A stretch of 64,000 nt of DNA. It comes from Comamonas thiooxydans. GTDB taxonomy: Bacteria; Pseudomonadota; Gammaproteobacteria; Burkholderiales; Burkholderiaceae_C. The notes below the pieces were generated by a model. The model was not told where the DNA came from and did not search any database. It saw only the letters and a list, made by a program, of their open reading frames with translations. The stretch is from positions 124,001 through 188,000 of the forward strand of contig NZ_AP026738.1 in NCBI RefSeq assembly GCF_002157685.2, given 5' to 3'. Every line of letters starts with the position of its first letter. The stretch's first letter is position 1. A program made the translations under genes and the position numbers. This document shows positions 37,602 through 46,052 of this stretch, in pieces.

Positions 37602-38813
37602 TCAACCCAAGGCGCCTGCTTCGCGCAAGGCGGCAATGGCGTCCGTGCTGCGGCCCAGCCAGCTTTGCAGCAGCAGCTCCGTGTGCTCGCCCAGGGCCGG
37701 TGCGCGTTGCGCACGATTGGGCAGAGCGCCGTTGAAATGCACGGGCTGTGTCGGCAGTTGCAGGCCCGGAAGGCGCTCGTCCTCGACCTCGCAGAGCAGG
37801 CCACGTGAGCGGATCTGCTCGGAGTTCAGGGCCTGCTCTATGTTCCAGATGGGGGCTGCGGGAACGCCAGCGGCTTCGAGCCGCGCCATCACATCGGCCA
37901 CATCGTGCTGCGTGCTCCAGCCCTCCAGCGCGGCGCGCAATGCAGGCTCGTTGGCCGAGCGGGTTTCATCGCTGGCAAAACGCGGATCGCTGGCCAGCTC
38001 GGGCTGCTCCATCGCGGCCGCAGTGGCATCGAACAGCTTCTTGTTGAGCACGGCCAGGGCGTAGTGGCCGTCCCGAGCCCTGTAGACGCCAAACGGCGCC
38101 GAGAGCGGATGCCGGTTGCCCACACGCCGTGCAGGCAGGCCGGTGAACAGATAGCGCGACATCGATGTCGCCAGAAAGCTCAGCGTGGTGTCGAACATGG
38201 CGACATCGACATGCTGGCCGTCTCCGGTTCTCTGCGCCTGCAACAGGGCCGCCAGTGTCGCCCAGGAGGCAAACAGGCCGGCAACCACATCGCTGACCGC
38301 TTCACCGACCAGGGTGGGCGCGCCTTGAGGCTCGCCGGTGGCTTCCATCAGGCCGCTCATGGCCTGAACAATGATGTCGTAGGCCGGACGATGGGCCAGC
38401 GGGCCGGTCTGGCCGAAGCCGGAGACGCTGACATACACCAGCCGGGGATTGAGGGCGCGCAGCGTTTCGGGGCCGATGCCCAGGCGCTCGGCCACGCCTG
38501 GCCTGAAGTTCTCGACCACCACATCGACCTGCCGGGCCAGCTCATGCACCACGGTGACCGCATCCGCATGCTTGAGGTCCAGCACCAGGCTTTGCTTGTT
38601 GCGATTCATGACCGTGAACAAGGCGCTTTGCCCATTCTTCATCGGGCCGATGGCGCGGTAGTCGTCGCCCTGGGGCGGCTCCACCTTCACGACTTCCGCG
38701 CCCAGATCGGCCAGCAAGGCCGTGGACATGGGGCCCGCCAGAACCCGGGTGAAGTCCAGGATGCGGATGCCGTCCAGCGGACGGGAGGCAAATTTTTCGG
38801 TGGATGCAAGCAT
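37602..38813 (-). CDS. Family III CoA-transferase (CaiB/BaiF type)
   Basis: Transfers CoA between acyl-CoA and a free acid through an aspartyl-CoA intermediate. The 403-residue protein from the ATG at 38813 begins RPLDGIRILDFTRVLAGPMS, the family hallmark, followed by LLADLGAEVVKVEPPQGDDYR and SLVLDLKHADAV. PAYDIIVQAMSGLMEATGEP contains the catalytic aspartate. A longer start at 38849 or 38891 would run into the divergent LysR start, so I prefer 38813. First gene of a leftward CoA-transferase/acyl-CoA dehydrogenase/gntR set. Confidence 0.92.
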   Translation of the reverse strand: MLASTEKFASRPLDGIRILDFTRVLAGPMSTALLADLGAEVVKVEPPQGDDYRAIGPMKNGQSALFTVMNRNKQSLVLDLKHADAVTVVHELARQVDVVVENFRPGVAERLGIGPETLRALNPRLVYVSVSGFGQTGPLAHRPAYDIIVQAMSGLMEATGEPQGAPTLVGEAVSDVVAGLFASWATLAALLQAQRTGDGQHVDVAMFDTTLSFLATSMSRYLFTGLPARRVGNRHPLSAPFGVYRARDGHYALAVLNKKLFDATAAAMEQPELASDPRFASDETRSANEPALRAALEGWSTQHDVADVMARLEAAGVPAAPIWNIEQALNSEQIRSRGLLCEVEDERLPGLQLPTQPVHFNGALPNRAQRAPALGEHTELLLQSWLGRSTDAIAALREAGALG

Positions 38814-38869
38814 GGGAGTCCTGCTGTTGATCTGAAGCGATGCCTGCATGCTGCCCAAAACATGAATCA

Positions 38870-39802
38870 ATGGAAAATATTCATTTCCCATTCACTGGAT
38901 TCAAAAAATTGATTCAGATAAATCTGCGCCAGCTCGAATATTTTGTCGCCGCCGCACGCCACGGCAGCACGGCCAAGGCGGCGCTGGCCATCAATGTTTC
39001 ACAGCCCTCCATCTCCAAGGCGATTGCCGACCTCGAAGCCCAATGGGGCGAGAAGCTGTTTGTGCGCAAACACGCTGTCGGGCTGGATCTGACCGCGGCG
39101 GGGCTGGCCAGAAGCCGCGAGGCCCTGAGCCTGCTCGAAGCCGCGCAGCGGCTTCAGGAGCCGCGCAAGCAGGCGCTTGCCGGCACGCTGAGGCTGGGCT
39201 TTCTGAGCACTTTTGGCGCGCTGTGGATTCCGCAGCTGCTCACCCAGATGCAAAAGCGCCATCCGTCCATAGACATCGAACTGGTCGAGGGAGACATCGC
39301 CTCGCTGACGCGACAACTGGAGCGCGGGGAGATTCATGCTGCCCTGCAATATGACCTGGGCCTGGCCCGGCCCCTGCTGGACATGCACGCGGTTGCCGCG
39401 CTGCCGCCCTATGCCTTGCTGCCCGCCAGACATGCGCTGGCCGCAGCCTCCAGCGTGAGTCTGTCGGAGCTGGCCCAGTCGCCGTTGCTGCTGATCAATC
39501 TGCCCCAGAGCCGCGAGTACTTTCTCTCGCTGTTCCGCGAGGCGGGGGTGGTTCCCACGGTGAACTATGAACTGGCTTCGATAGAGCTGGTGCGTTCCAT
39601 GGTCGCCAACGGCCATGGCGTCAGCGTGCTGACCACGCGCCCGGTGGTCGACAGAACCCATGACGGCAAGCGACTGGTCTGCAAACGAATCAAGGGCCGC
39701 GTCGCCAAGCAGGCCGTGGTGCTGTCGGTGCCCAGGAGCAATGCCTCGGCGCTGATTGCACCGTTTCTGACCGTGGCCCAGAGCGTGATTGCACCCGACT
39801 AG
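38870..39802 (+). CDS. LysR-family transcriptional regulator
   Basis: A 310-residue regulator divergent from the CoA-transferase operon (56-base gap), the classical LysR arrangement, so it most likely activates that operon. The helix-turn-helix is in residues about 15-70: LRQLEYFVAAARHGSTAKAA and INVSQPSISKAIADLE. The effector domain follows with GTLRLGFLSTFGALWIPQLL and terminates near FLTVAQSVIAPD. I place the start at 38870 (MENIHF); 38840 is also in frame but overlaps further into the divergent promoter. The region 39803-40063 downstream is a promoter zone for the hut ABC genes. Confidence 0.92.
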   Translation: MENIHFPFTGFKKLIQINLRQLEYFVAAARHGSTAKAALAINVSQPSISKAIADLEAQWGEKLFVRKHAVGLDLTAAGLARSREALSLLEAAQRLQEPRKQALAGTLRLGFLSTFGALWIPQLLTQMQKRHPSIDIELVEGDIASLTRQLERGEIHAALQYDLGLARPLLDMHAVAALPPYALLPARHALAAASSVSLSELAQSPLLLINLPQSREYFLSLFREAGVVPTVNYELASIELVRSMVANGHGVSVLTTRPVVDRTHDGKRLVCKRIKGRVAKQAVVLSVPRSNASALIAPFLTVAQSVIAPD

Positions 39803-39896
39803 CGCAACTCGGGTGCTGTTTTGGTGCGTGTCCCAGGAGTCGGTGGAGGCGGCTCCTGGGCGAGCGAGTTGGCACATAGCTTGCTCTTGTCGATGG

Positions 39897-39963
39897 TTGA
39901 CTCATGTCTATACAGCTGGGAAATACGTCATCTATGGCGCTCGGGTAAGCCTGTATATACCTG
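39897..39963 (+). promoter_or_regulatory. Putative HutC operators before the hut ABC genes
   Basis: TGTCTATACAG at 39905-39915 is the exact reverse complement of the motif before hutH. It directly follows a TTGACT (39897-39902) that could be a -35 element. A second related site, TGTATATACC, lies at 39952-39961. Both are upstream of the ABC transporter gene at 40064. HutC-type GntR proteins bind TGT-N-TA-N-ACA-like palindromes, so repressor control is likely. Confidence 0.65.
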
Positions 39964-40063
39964 TTCAATCAGCAACCGCAAACTTCGCTGCCTGCACTGT
40001 CGTGCAAGGCTTGAAGTCCACATCAACAACCGAACTGCTCTGGCATAGACCGAGGAGAGTCCC

Positions 40064-41032
40064 ATGAAATCGACACGTCGCGTTCCAATCTGGCAATTGG
40101 CATTCGCCGCAACCGTTCTAGTGTCTGCTGCACAACATGCAGCGGCTCAGGAGACCAAGATCGTCCTGGGCATGTCGGGATGGACTGGCTTCGCGCCACT
40201 GACGCTCGCGGACAAGGCAGGGATCTTCAAGAAGAACGGCCTCAATGTCGAAATCAAGATGATTCCCCAGAAGGATCGTCATCTGGCGCTGGCCTCGGGT
40301 GCCGTGCAATGTGCCGCCACCACCGTGGAGACGCATGTCGCCTGGAACACCAATGGTGTGCCCATCGTGCAGATCTTTCAGATGGACAAGTCCTATGGCG
40401 CAGACGGTATTGCCGTGCGCAACGACGTCAAGAATTTTGCCGATCTGAAAGGCAAGACCGTCGCCGTCAGTGCGCCGGGTACGGCTCCTTACTTCGGCCT
40501 GGCCTGGATGCTGAACAAGAACGGCATGACCATGAAAGACATCAAGACCGTATCGCTGGAGCCGCAGCCTGCGGCACAGGCTTTTGTCTCCGGGCAGAAC
40601 GATGCAGCCATGACCTATGAGCCATACCTGTCCACCGTCCGCGCCAACCCCAGCGCCGGCAAGATTCTGGCCACCACCATCGACTACCCGATGGTGATGG
40701 ACACCGTGGGCTGCGATCCCAAGTGGCTCAAGGCCAATGCACCGGCGGCCAAGGCCTTGACCCAGTCCTACTTCGATGCGATCGCCATGATCAACGCCGA
40801 CAAGGAAAAGAGCTACGAGATCATGGGCGCGGCCGTGAAGCAAAGCGGTGAACAGTTCGGCAAGTCGGCGGCCTTCCTGAAATGGTCGGACAAGGAAGCC
40901 AATCAGAAATTCTTTGCCAGCGACCTGCTGCCTTTCATGAAGGAGTCTGCCGCCATCCTCAAGGAGGCTGGCGTGATTCGCAGCATTCCTGAGAACTACG
41001 GCGTCATGTACGACGTAAGCTTCATCAAGTAA
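40064..41032 (+). CDS. ABC transporter substrate-binding protein (NitT/TauT type), hut locus
   Basis: A 322-residue periplasmic protein with a signal peptide (LAFAATVLVSAAQHAAAQ, cleavage near 28). GWTGFAPLTLADKAGIFKKN and GLNVEIKMIPQKDRHLAL are typical of the NMT1/SsuA-like family. GGAGAG precedes the ATG. Permease and ATPase genes follow, then hutC and hutH, and HutC-like operators precede it. Uptake of histidine, urocanate or a related imidazole is therefore inferred; the known HutXWV histidine transporter belongs to a different (glycine-betaine) family. Confidence 0.87.
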   Translation: MKSTRRVPIWQLAFAATVLVSAAQHAAAQETKIVLGMSGWTGFAPLTLADKAGIFKKNGLNVEIKMIPQKDRHLALASGAVQCAATTVETHVAWNTNGVPIVQIFQMDKSYGADGIAVRNDVKNFADLKGKTVAVSAPGTAPYFGLAWMLNKNGMTMKDIKTVSLEPQPAAQAFVSGQNDAAMTYEPYLSTVRANPSAGKILATTIDYPMVMDTVGCDPKWLKANAPAAKALTQSYFDAIAMINADKEKSYEIMGAAVKQSGEQFGKSAAFLKWSDKEANQKFFASDLLPFMKESAAILKEAGVIRSIPENYGVMYDVSFIK

Positions 41033-41049
41033 GCGCAAAGAGGTTGCAC

Positions 41050-41913
41050 ATGGAAGCGGTATCACCTTCTATCAAGTCAGCATCGCCCGCATCGGTTCAG
41101 GTGGCATCGCCTTCCGGACGTCCGGCTCGCCGGCGCTATATGGCCCCTCTGGAGCCTGTCAGCCCCAAGGCCAAGTGGCTGCTCGGCACGGGCTTCTTCG
41201 CGCTGTTTGTGCTGGTCTGGTCCGCCGTGACCTTTGGCGGCCTGGTGTCGCCGACCTTTCTTGCCAGCCCTCTGACGATGCTGCGCGAAGGCATTCTGCT
41301 GTTCACGGAGTTCGACTTTCACCATGACATCGGCATGACCGTATGGCGTGTCATGGGGGGATTCATACTGGCCAGCGTCGTGGCCGTTCCGCTGGGCATT
41401 GCCATGGGAGCCTGGAAGCCTGTGGAGGCGTTCTTCGAGCCCTTTGTCTCGTTCTGCCGCTACCTGCCCGCATCGGCCTTCATTCCGCTGCTGATTCTCT
41501 GGGCCGGCGTGGGCGAAGCCCAGAAACTGCTGGTCATCTTCATCGGCTCGGTGTTCCAGATCACCCTCATGGTGGCCGTGACCGTGGGCGGTGCGCGCAA
41601 GGATCTGGTGGAGGCCGCCTACACCCTGGGCGCCAGCAATACCGGCATCGTCAAGCGGGTGCTGATTCCCGGTGCCGCTCCGGGAATCGCGGAAACCCTG
41701 CGCCTGGTTCTGGGCTGGGCCTGGACCTATGTGATCGTTGCCGAGCTGATCGGCTCGTCCTCGGGCATCGGACACATGATCACCGACAGCCAGGCGCTGC
41801 TCAATACCGGACAGATCATCTTCGGCATCATCATCATCGGGCTCATCGGTCTGGTGTCGGATTTCATCTTCAAAACCGTCAACCGTCGCATGTTCGAATG
41901 GAGTTCCCTGTGA
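41050..41913 (+). CDS. ABC transporter permease (NitT/TauT type), hut locus
   Basis: A 287-residue inner-membrane permease with about six helices. It starts at the ATG at 41050, with AAAGAGG nine bases upstream. The first 40 residues are a soluble, serine- and proline-rich extension. The cytoplasmic coupling loop reads EAAYTLGASNTGIVKRVLIPGAAPG, the EAA motif of the family. It overlaps the ATPase gene at TGATG. It completes a three-part importer with its neighbours. Confidence 0.92.
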   Translation: MEAVSPSIKSASPASVQVASPSGRPARRRYMAPLEPVSPKAKWLLGTGFFALFVLVWSAVTFGGLVSPTFLASPLTMLREGILLFTEFDFHHDIGMTVWRVMGGFILASVVAVPLGIAMGAWKPVEAFFEPFVSFCRYLPASAFIPLLILWAGVGEAQKLLVIFIGSVFQITLMVAVTVGGARKDLVEAAYTLGASNTGIVKRVLIPGAAPGIAETLRLVLGWAWTYVIVAELIGSSSGIGHMITDSQALLNTGQIIFGIIIIGLIGLVSDFIFKTVNRRMFEWSSL

Positions 41914-42692
41914 TGAATCAGTTGTCCATTCAAGGCGTTTCGCGCACCTTCACCAGCCACAAAGGTGTCAGCACCCAGGCGCTGCTGCCGGTGGATTTCG
42001 AGGTCCGGGAGAACGATTTCGTGACCATTCTCGGGCCCTCCGGCTGCGGCAAATCGACGATGCTGCGCATTGTTGCGGGTCTGGATTTTCCGACGACGGG
42101 GCAGGTGCTGCTGGATGGGAAGCTGGTGCAGGAGCCCGGCGCTGACCGTGGCATGGTGTTTCAAAGCTACACCTTGTTCCCCTGGCTGACCGTGGCGCAG
42201 AACATCCGCTTCGGACTGCGCGAGAAAGGCGTGAGCGAAGCCATCCAGAAGGAGCGCAGCGACTACTTCATTGCCAAGGTGGGTCTGCGCGGGTTCGAGA
42301 ATCACTACCCCAAGCAGCTGTCGGGCGGCATGCAGCAACGCACGGCGATCGCGCGTGCGCTGGCCAACGACCCCAAGATCCTGCTCATGGACGAGCCCTT
42401 CGGGGCGCTGGACAACCAGACCCGGGTTCTGATGCAGGAATTGCTGCTGGGCATCTGGGAGGCCGAGCGCAAGACGGTGATGTTCGTGACCCACGATATC
42501 GACGAAGCCATCTTCATGGCCAATCGCGTGGCCGTGTTCAGCGCGCGTCCGGGCCGCATCAAGGCAGACATCCCGGTCCATCTACCGCACCCGCGGCATT
42601 ACACCGTCAAGACCTCGCCAGAGTTCATGGAGCTCAAGGCCCGGTTGACGGAAGAGATTCGCGCCGAGTCACTGGCTGCGGCAGCTCACTGA
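41913..42692 (+). CDS. ABC transporter ATPase (NitT/TauT type), hut locus
   Basis: A 259-residue ATPase from ATG 41913. Walker A is GPSGCGKST, the Q-loop is MVFQSYTLFPWLTVAQNI, the signature is LSGGMQQRTAIARA, Walker B is ILLMDEPFGALD, and the H-loop is FVTHDIDEAIFMANR. The pattern and length match SsuB/TauB/NrtD. It overlaps the permease stop; hutC1 follows after 10 bases, so the repressor is encoded in the transporter operon. Confidence 0.94.
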   Translation: MNQLSIQGVSRTFTSHKGVSTQALLPVDFEVRENDFVTILGPSGCGKSTMLRIVAGLDFPTTGQVLLDGKLVQEPGADRGMVFQSYTLFPWLTVAQNIRFGLREKGVSEAIQKERSDYFIAKVGLRGFENHYPKQLSGGMQQRTAIARALANDPKILLMDEPFGALDNQTRVLMQELLLGIWEAERKTVMFVTHDIDEAIFMANRVAVFSARPGRIKADIPVHLPHPRHYTVKTSPEFMELKARLTEEIRAESLAAAAH

Positions 42693-42702
42693 GGCCTGCA
42701 TC

Positions 42703-43470
42703 ATGAATGTCCGAGACCCTGCGCCGCGCAAGACAGCTCCTGCAGCCCAGATGCCGCTCGCGCTGTACCAGCAGGTCAAGGACCATGTGCTGCGCAAGAT
42801 CAGCGACGGTTCGCTGGCCGCAGGTGCGCGCGTACCTTCAGAGCAGGAGCTGGTCAACGAGTTCGGCGTGGCGCGCATGACGGTGAACCGTGCCCTGCGC
42901 GAGCTGGCCGAGCAGGGCGTGATCGTGCGTGTGGCGGGTGTCGGCTCCTTCGTGGCCGAGGAAAAGCCGCAATCGACCCTGCTGCGCATCGCCAATATCG
43001 GTGAAGAGATCACCCAGCGCGGGCATGACCATCGCTTCGAGCTGCTCGATATGCGCCGCGAGTCCGCCTCGCCCGAAGTCGCTGCGGCGCTGGACCTGGC
43101 GGTCGGCGCCTCGGTCTTTCATCTGCACGGCGTGCACTTCGAAAACGAACTGCCGGTCCAGATCGAAGACCGCTATGTGAACCCCCGCCTGGTCCCCGAC
43201 TTCATGGACCAGGATTTCTCTGCCGTGCAACCCTCGGTCTATCTGGTGCGCAATGTGCAGTACGACCAGATCGAACATGTGGTCGATGCGATCTTGCCGA
43301 CGGCCGAGCAGGCCCGGCTGCTGCAGATGGCTACCGACCAGCCTTGCCTGATGCTCACGCGCCGTACCTGGCTGCGCGGCGTCCCGATCACCTGGGTGCA
43401 TTGCGTGCATCCAGGCATGCGCTACCGACTCGGTAGCCGTTTCCGAACCGATTCAGTGCACGGCGGCTGA
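42703..43470 (+). CDS. hutC: Histidine utilisation repressor HutC, copy 1
   Basis: A 255-residue GntR-family repressor whose known effector is urocanate. Winged helix: about 20-90, with VPSEQELVNEFGVARMTVNR and RVAGVGSFVAEE. The UTRA domain has RGHDHRFELLDMR, FHLHGVHFENELPVQIEDRY and a C-terminal RRTWLRGVPITWVHCVHPG. It lies between the ABC genes and hutH, 67 bases before hutH. A second HutC (45191-45907) of clearly related but distinct sequence is encoded on the other side of hutH; the two may divide control of the uptake and catabolic parts. Confidence 0.93.
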   Translation: MNVRDPAPRKTAPAAQMPLALYQQVKDHVLRKISDGSLAAGARVPSEQELVNEFGVARMTVNRALRELAEQGVIVRVAGVGSFVAEEKPQSTLLRIANIGEEITQRGHDHRFELLDMRRESASPEVAAALDLAVGASVFHLHGVHFENELPVQIEDRYVNPRLVPDFMDQDFSAVQPSVYLVRNVQYDQIEHVVDAILPTAEQARLLQMATDQPCLMLTRRTWLRGVPITWVHCVHPGMRYRLGSRFRTDSVHGG

Positions 43471-43517
43471 TACCGGCCTGGCCCTTGAATCCCTCAGTAC
43501 GTTTTTGTTTCTCTTGA

Positions 43518-43529
43518 CTGTATAGACAG
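43518..43529 (+). promoter_or_regulatory. Putative HutC operator before hutH
   Basis: CTGTATAGACAG lies 9 bases before the hutH ATG and overlaps a TTGACT (43514-43519). Its 11-base core CTGTATAGACA is the reverse complement of the site at 39905-39915. Location and identity suggest that HutC blocks hutH expression here. Confidence 0.68.
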
Positions 43530-43537
43530 GTATAGCC

Positions 43538-45097
43538 ATGAACACTACCACCACCCAAGAGCTCTCGAACTCCGAACTGGAACTGCATCCCGGCGAGCTC
43601 ACGCTGGCTCAGCTGCGCCGCATTCAGGACGGCGGCGTGCAGCTCAGCATGGCGCAGGCCGCCTATGGCGCCATGCGCAAGGCCGAGGCGCATGTGCAGC
43701 ACATCGTCGATGAAGACCAGGTGGTCTATGGCATCAACACCGGTTTCGGCAAACTGGCTTCGACCAAGATCGCGCATGAGCGTCTGGCCGAGCTGCAGCG
43801 CAATCTGGTGCTTTCGCACAGCGTCGGCACGGGCGAGCCGTTGCCGGACCATGTGGTGCGTCTGGTTCTGGCCACCAAGGCCGTGAGTCTGGCCCGCGGG
43901 CATTCGGGAGCCCGCACGGCGCTGGTGGACGCGTTGCTGGCGCTGGCCAACGCCGATGTCCTGCCCGTGATTCCCTCCAAAGGTTCGGTGGGCGCTTCGG
44001 GCGATCTGGCGCCGCTGTCGCACCTGGCCTGCGTGCTGATCGGCGAGGGGCAGGCCAAGGTGGGCGGCAAGCTCGTCTCCGGCCGTGAAGCCATGAAACA
44101 TATCGGCCTGGAGCCCTTTGTGCTGGGCCCCAAGGAAGGGCTGGCACTGCTCAATGGAACCCAGGTCTCCACCTCGCTGGCGCTGGCGGGTCTGTTCCAG
44201 GCCGAAAGCGTGCTGGCCGCAGGCCTGGTCGCCGGTTGCCTGACGCTGGAAGCCATACAGGGCTCCATCAAGCCCTTCGATGCGCGCATTCACGAGGCCA
44301 GAGGCCAGCAGGGCCAGATTGCCGTGGCCGCCGCCGTGCGTGCCCTGCTGGACGGCAGCGCCATCGATCCCTCGCACCCCAATTGCGGACGCGTGCAGGA
44401 TCCCTATTCCATCCGCTGCGTGCCGCAGGTCATGGGTGCCTGCCTGGACAACCTCAGCCATGCTGCGCGCGTGCTGGTCATAGAAGCCAATGCAGCCTCG
44501 GACAATCCGCTGGTGTTCGACAACGGCGACGTGATTTCGGGCGGCAACTTCCATGCCGAACCCGTGGCTTTCGCCGCCGACATCCTGGCGCTGGCGATCG
44601 CTGAAATCGGCGCCATCTCGGAGCGTCGAATGGCCTTGCTGCTGGATACCGGGCTGTCGCGTCTGCCGGCCTTTCTGATCGAGGACAGCGGCGTCAACTC
44701 GGGCTTCATGATTGCCCAGGTCACGGCGGCCGCCCTGGCGGCCGAAAACCAGTGCCTGGCGCACCCGAGCAGCGTGACCAGCCTGCCGACATCGGCCAAC
44801 CAGGAAGACCATGTCTCCATGGCCACCTATGGCGCGCGTCGCCTGGCCGACATGGCCAGGAACACGGCAGTGATCGTGGGCGTGGAGGCCATGGCCGCAG
44901 TCCAGGGGATGGACTTCGACCGCCGACTCAAGAGCTCGCCGCTGATCGAGGAGCAGTACATGCTGATCCGCAGTCAGGTGCCCTATCTGGACAAGGACCG
45001 CTACCTGGCGCCCGATATCGAAATCATGCGTCTGTGGGCGCTGGAAACCGCCTGGCCCGAGGTGTTGCAGAGCATTCTGCCGAGCGGCGCGGCCTGA
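43538..45097 (+). CDS. hutH: Histidine ammonia-lyase
   Basis: Removes ammonia from L-histidine to give urocanate, the first step of the pathway. The 519-residue protein contains VYGINTGFGKL and GSVGASGDLAPLSHL; Ala153-Ser154-Gly155 cyclise to the MIO electrophile. Also present are NGTQVSTSLAL and SISNxx-like VQDPYSIRCVPQVMG. Length is slightly above P. putida HutH (about 510). An operator-like motif precedes it, and hutC2 is encoded convergently just downstream (93-base gap). Confidence 0.97.
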   Translation: MNTTTTQELSNSELELHPGELTLAQLRRIQDGGVQLSMAQAAYGAMRKAEAHVQHIVDEDQVVYGINTGFGKLASTKIAHERLAELQRNLVLSHSVGTGEPLPDHVVRLVLATKAVSLARGHSGARTALVDALLALANADVLPVIPSKGSVGASGDLAPLSHLACVLIGEGQAKVGGKLVSGREAMKHIGLEPFVLGPKEGLALLNGTQVSTSLALAGLFQAESVLAAGLVAGCLTLEAIQGSIKPFDARIHEARGQQGQIAVAAAVRALLDGSAIDPSHPNCGRVQDPYSIRCVPQVMGACLDNLSHAARVLVIEANAASDNPLVFDNGDVISGGNFHAEPVAFAADILALAIAEIGAISERRMALLLDTGLSRLPAFLIEDSGVNSGFMIAQVTAAALAAENQCLAHPSSVTSLPTSANQEDHVSMATYGARRLADMARNTAVIVGVEAMAAVQGMDFDRRLKSSPLIEEQYMLIRSQVPYLDKDRYLAPDIEIMRLWALETAWPEVLQSILPSGAA

Positions 45098-45190
45098 GCC
45101 AGCGCCATGTCGTCACGCCGCAAGCATCGGGCAGTAGCGGTTCTCGCTGCGGCGGGGCGGCATTCCGGCAGCGCTTGCCGGGGCGGCAGG

Positions 45191-45907
45191 TCAGAAGCTG
45201 CCCGCGAACTGGTAGCGCGAAGCCGGGTGCCAGAGGGCCGAAACCGAGGCCACCTGGCCCTGGGAGCGGGTTCTGCGGCGCAGCACCAGGCAGGGCTCGG
45301 AGGCTTCCATGCGCAGCAGATCCGCGACCTCGGCCGTGGGCATGCTCGCTTCGATGGAGAAACTCACGCCCTGCAGCGGAGCCACGCGCACCAGATAGGC
45401 ATTGGGCGTCTGGCTTGCAAAGTCCTGGCTCAGATAGTCGGGAGCCACGGCCGGGTTCACATAGCGGTCTTCGACCTGGATGGGGACATCGTTTTCGAAG
45501 TGCACGACCACGGAGTGAAACAGATGGGTGGCGGTGCCCAGCTCGAACTGGCGCAGCAGGGCGGTGTCGACCTTGCAGCGCTCGAGCCGCTGCAGCTCCC
45601 CCCGATGGCGGTGGCCGCGAGCCGCAATTTCGTCGGCAATATTGCGCAGCTCGACCAGGGTGGCCTGGTACTTCTGCTGGGCCACGAACGTGCCCGAGCC
45701 CTGGACACGCGTCAGTGTCTTTTCGTCGCTGAGCTCGCGCAAGGCACGGTTGACGGTCATGCGCGCCACATTGAACTGCTTGACCAGCGCGGCCTCGCTG
45801 GGAATGGCCTGGCCTTCCTGCCATACGCCACTGTGGATCTGCTGCAGCACATGGTCTTTGATGCGCTGGAACGCAGGTACGGCGGCGGTGGTATCGGTTC
45901 GCGACAT
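45191..45907 (-). CDS. hutC: Histidine utilisation repressor HutC, copy 2
   Basis: A 238-residue GntR/UTRA repressor divergent from the NCS1 permease gene and convergent with hutH. HTH: IPSEAALVKQFNVARMTVNRAL, wing VQGSGTFVAQQ. UTRA: ADEIAARGHRHRGELQRL, FHSVVVHFENDVPIQVEDRY, RRRTRSQGQVASVSAL. It shares the MTVNRALREL helix with HutC1, so both should see similar operators. Its promoter region (45908-46052) holds two GTCTAGA-containing sites, fitting autorepression plus control of the permease-hutU-hutD... operon. Confidence 0.93.
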   Translation of the reverse strand: MSRTDTTAAVPAFQRIKDHVLQQIHSGVWQEGQAIPSEAALVKQFNVARMTVNRALRELSDEKTLTRVQGSGTFVAQQKYQATLVELRNIADEIAARGHRHRGELQRLERCKVDTALLRQFELGTATHLFHSVVVHFENDVPIQVEDRYVNPAVAPDYLSQDFASQTPNAYLVRVAPLQGVSFSIEASMPTAEVADLLRMEASEPCLVLRRRTRSQGQVASVSALWHPASRYQFAGSF

Positions 45908-45931
45908 AGGGTTTGTTTGGATTAGAAAAGC

Positions 45932-45983
45932 TGTCTAGATGATTGACGTTGTCAGGAGTAAATCACAAAATTCGTCTAGACAA
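45932..45983. promoter_or_regulatory. Tandem HutC-like sites and candidate promoter between hutC2 and the permease gene
   Basis: TGTCTAGAT starts at 45932, and GTCTAGAC (a perfect palindrome within CGTCTAGACAA) lies at 45974-45981; the two GTCTAGA cores are 41 bases apart, about four helical turns. Between them a rightward promoter can be drawn: TTGACG 45943-45948, 17 bases, CAAAAT 45966-45971. Repressor bound at both sites would bracket it. Confidence 0.6.
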
Positions 45984-46052
45984 CTTATCGAGAATTAATG
46001 AAAGTTGTTCGGACATATAAGAGACATCCAGAGGGATTGACGGAGCAATTTC

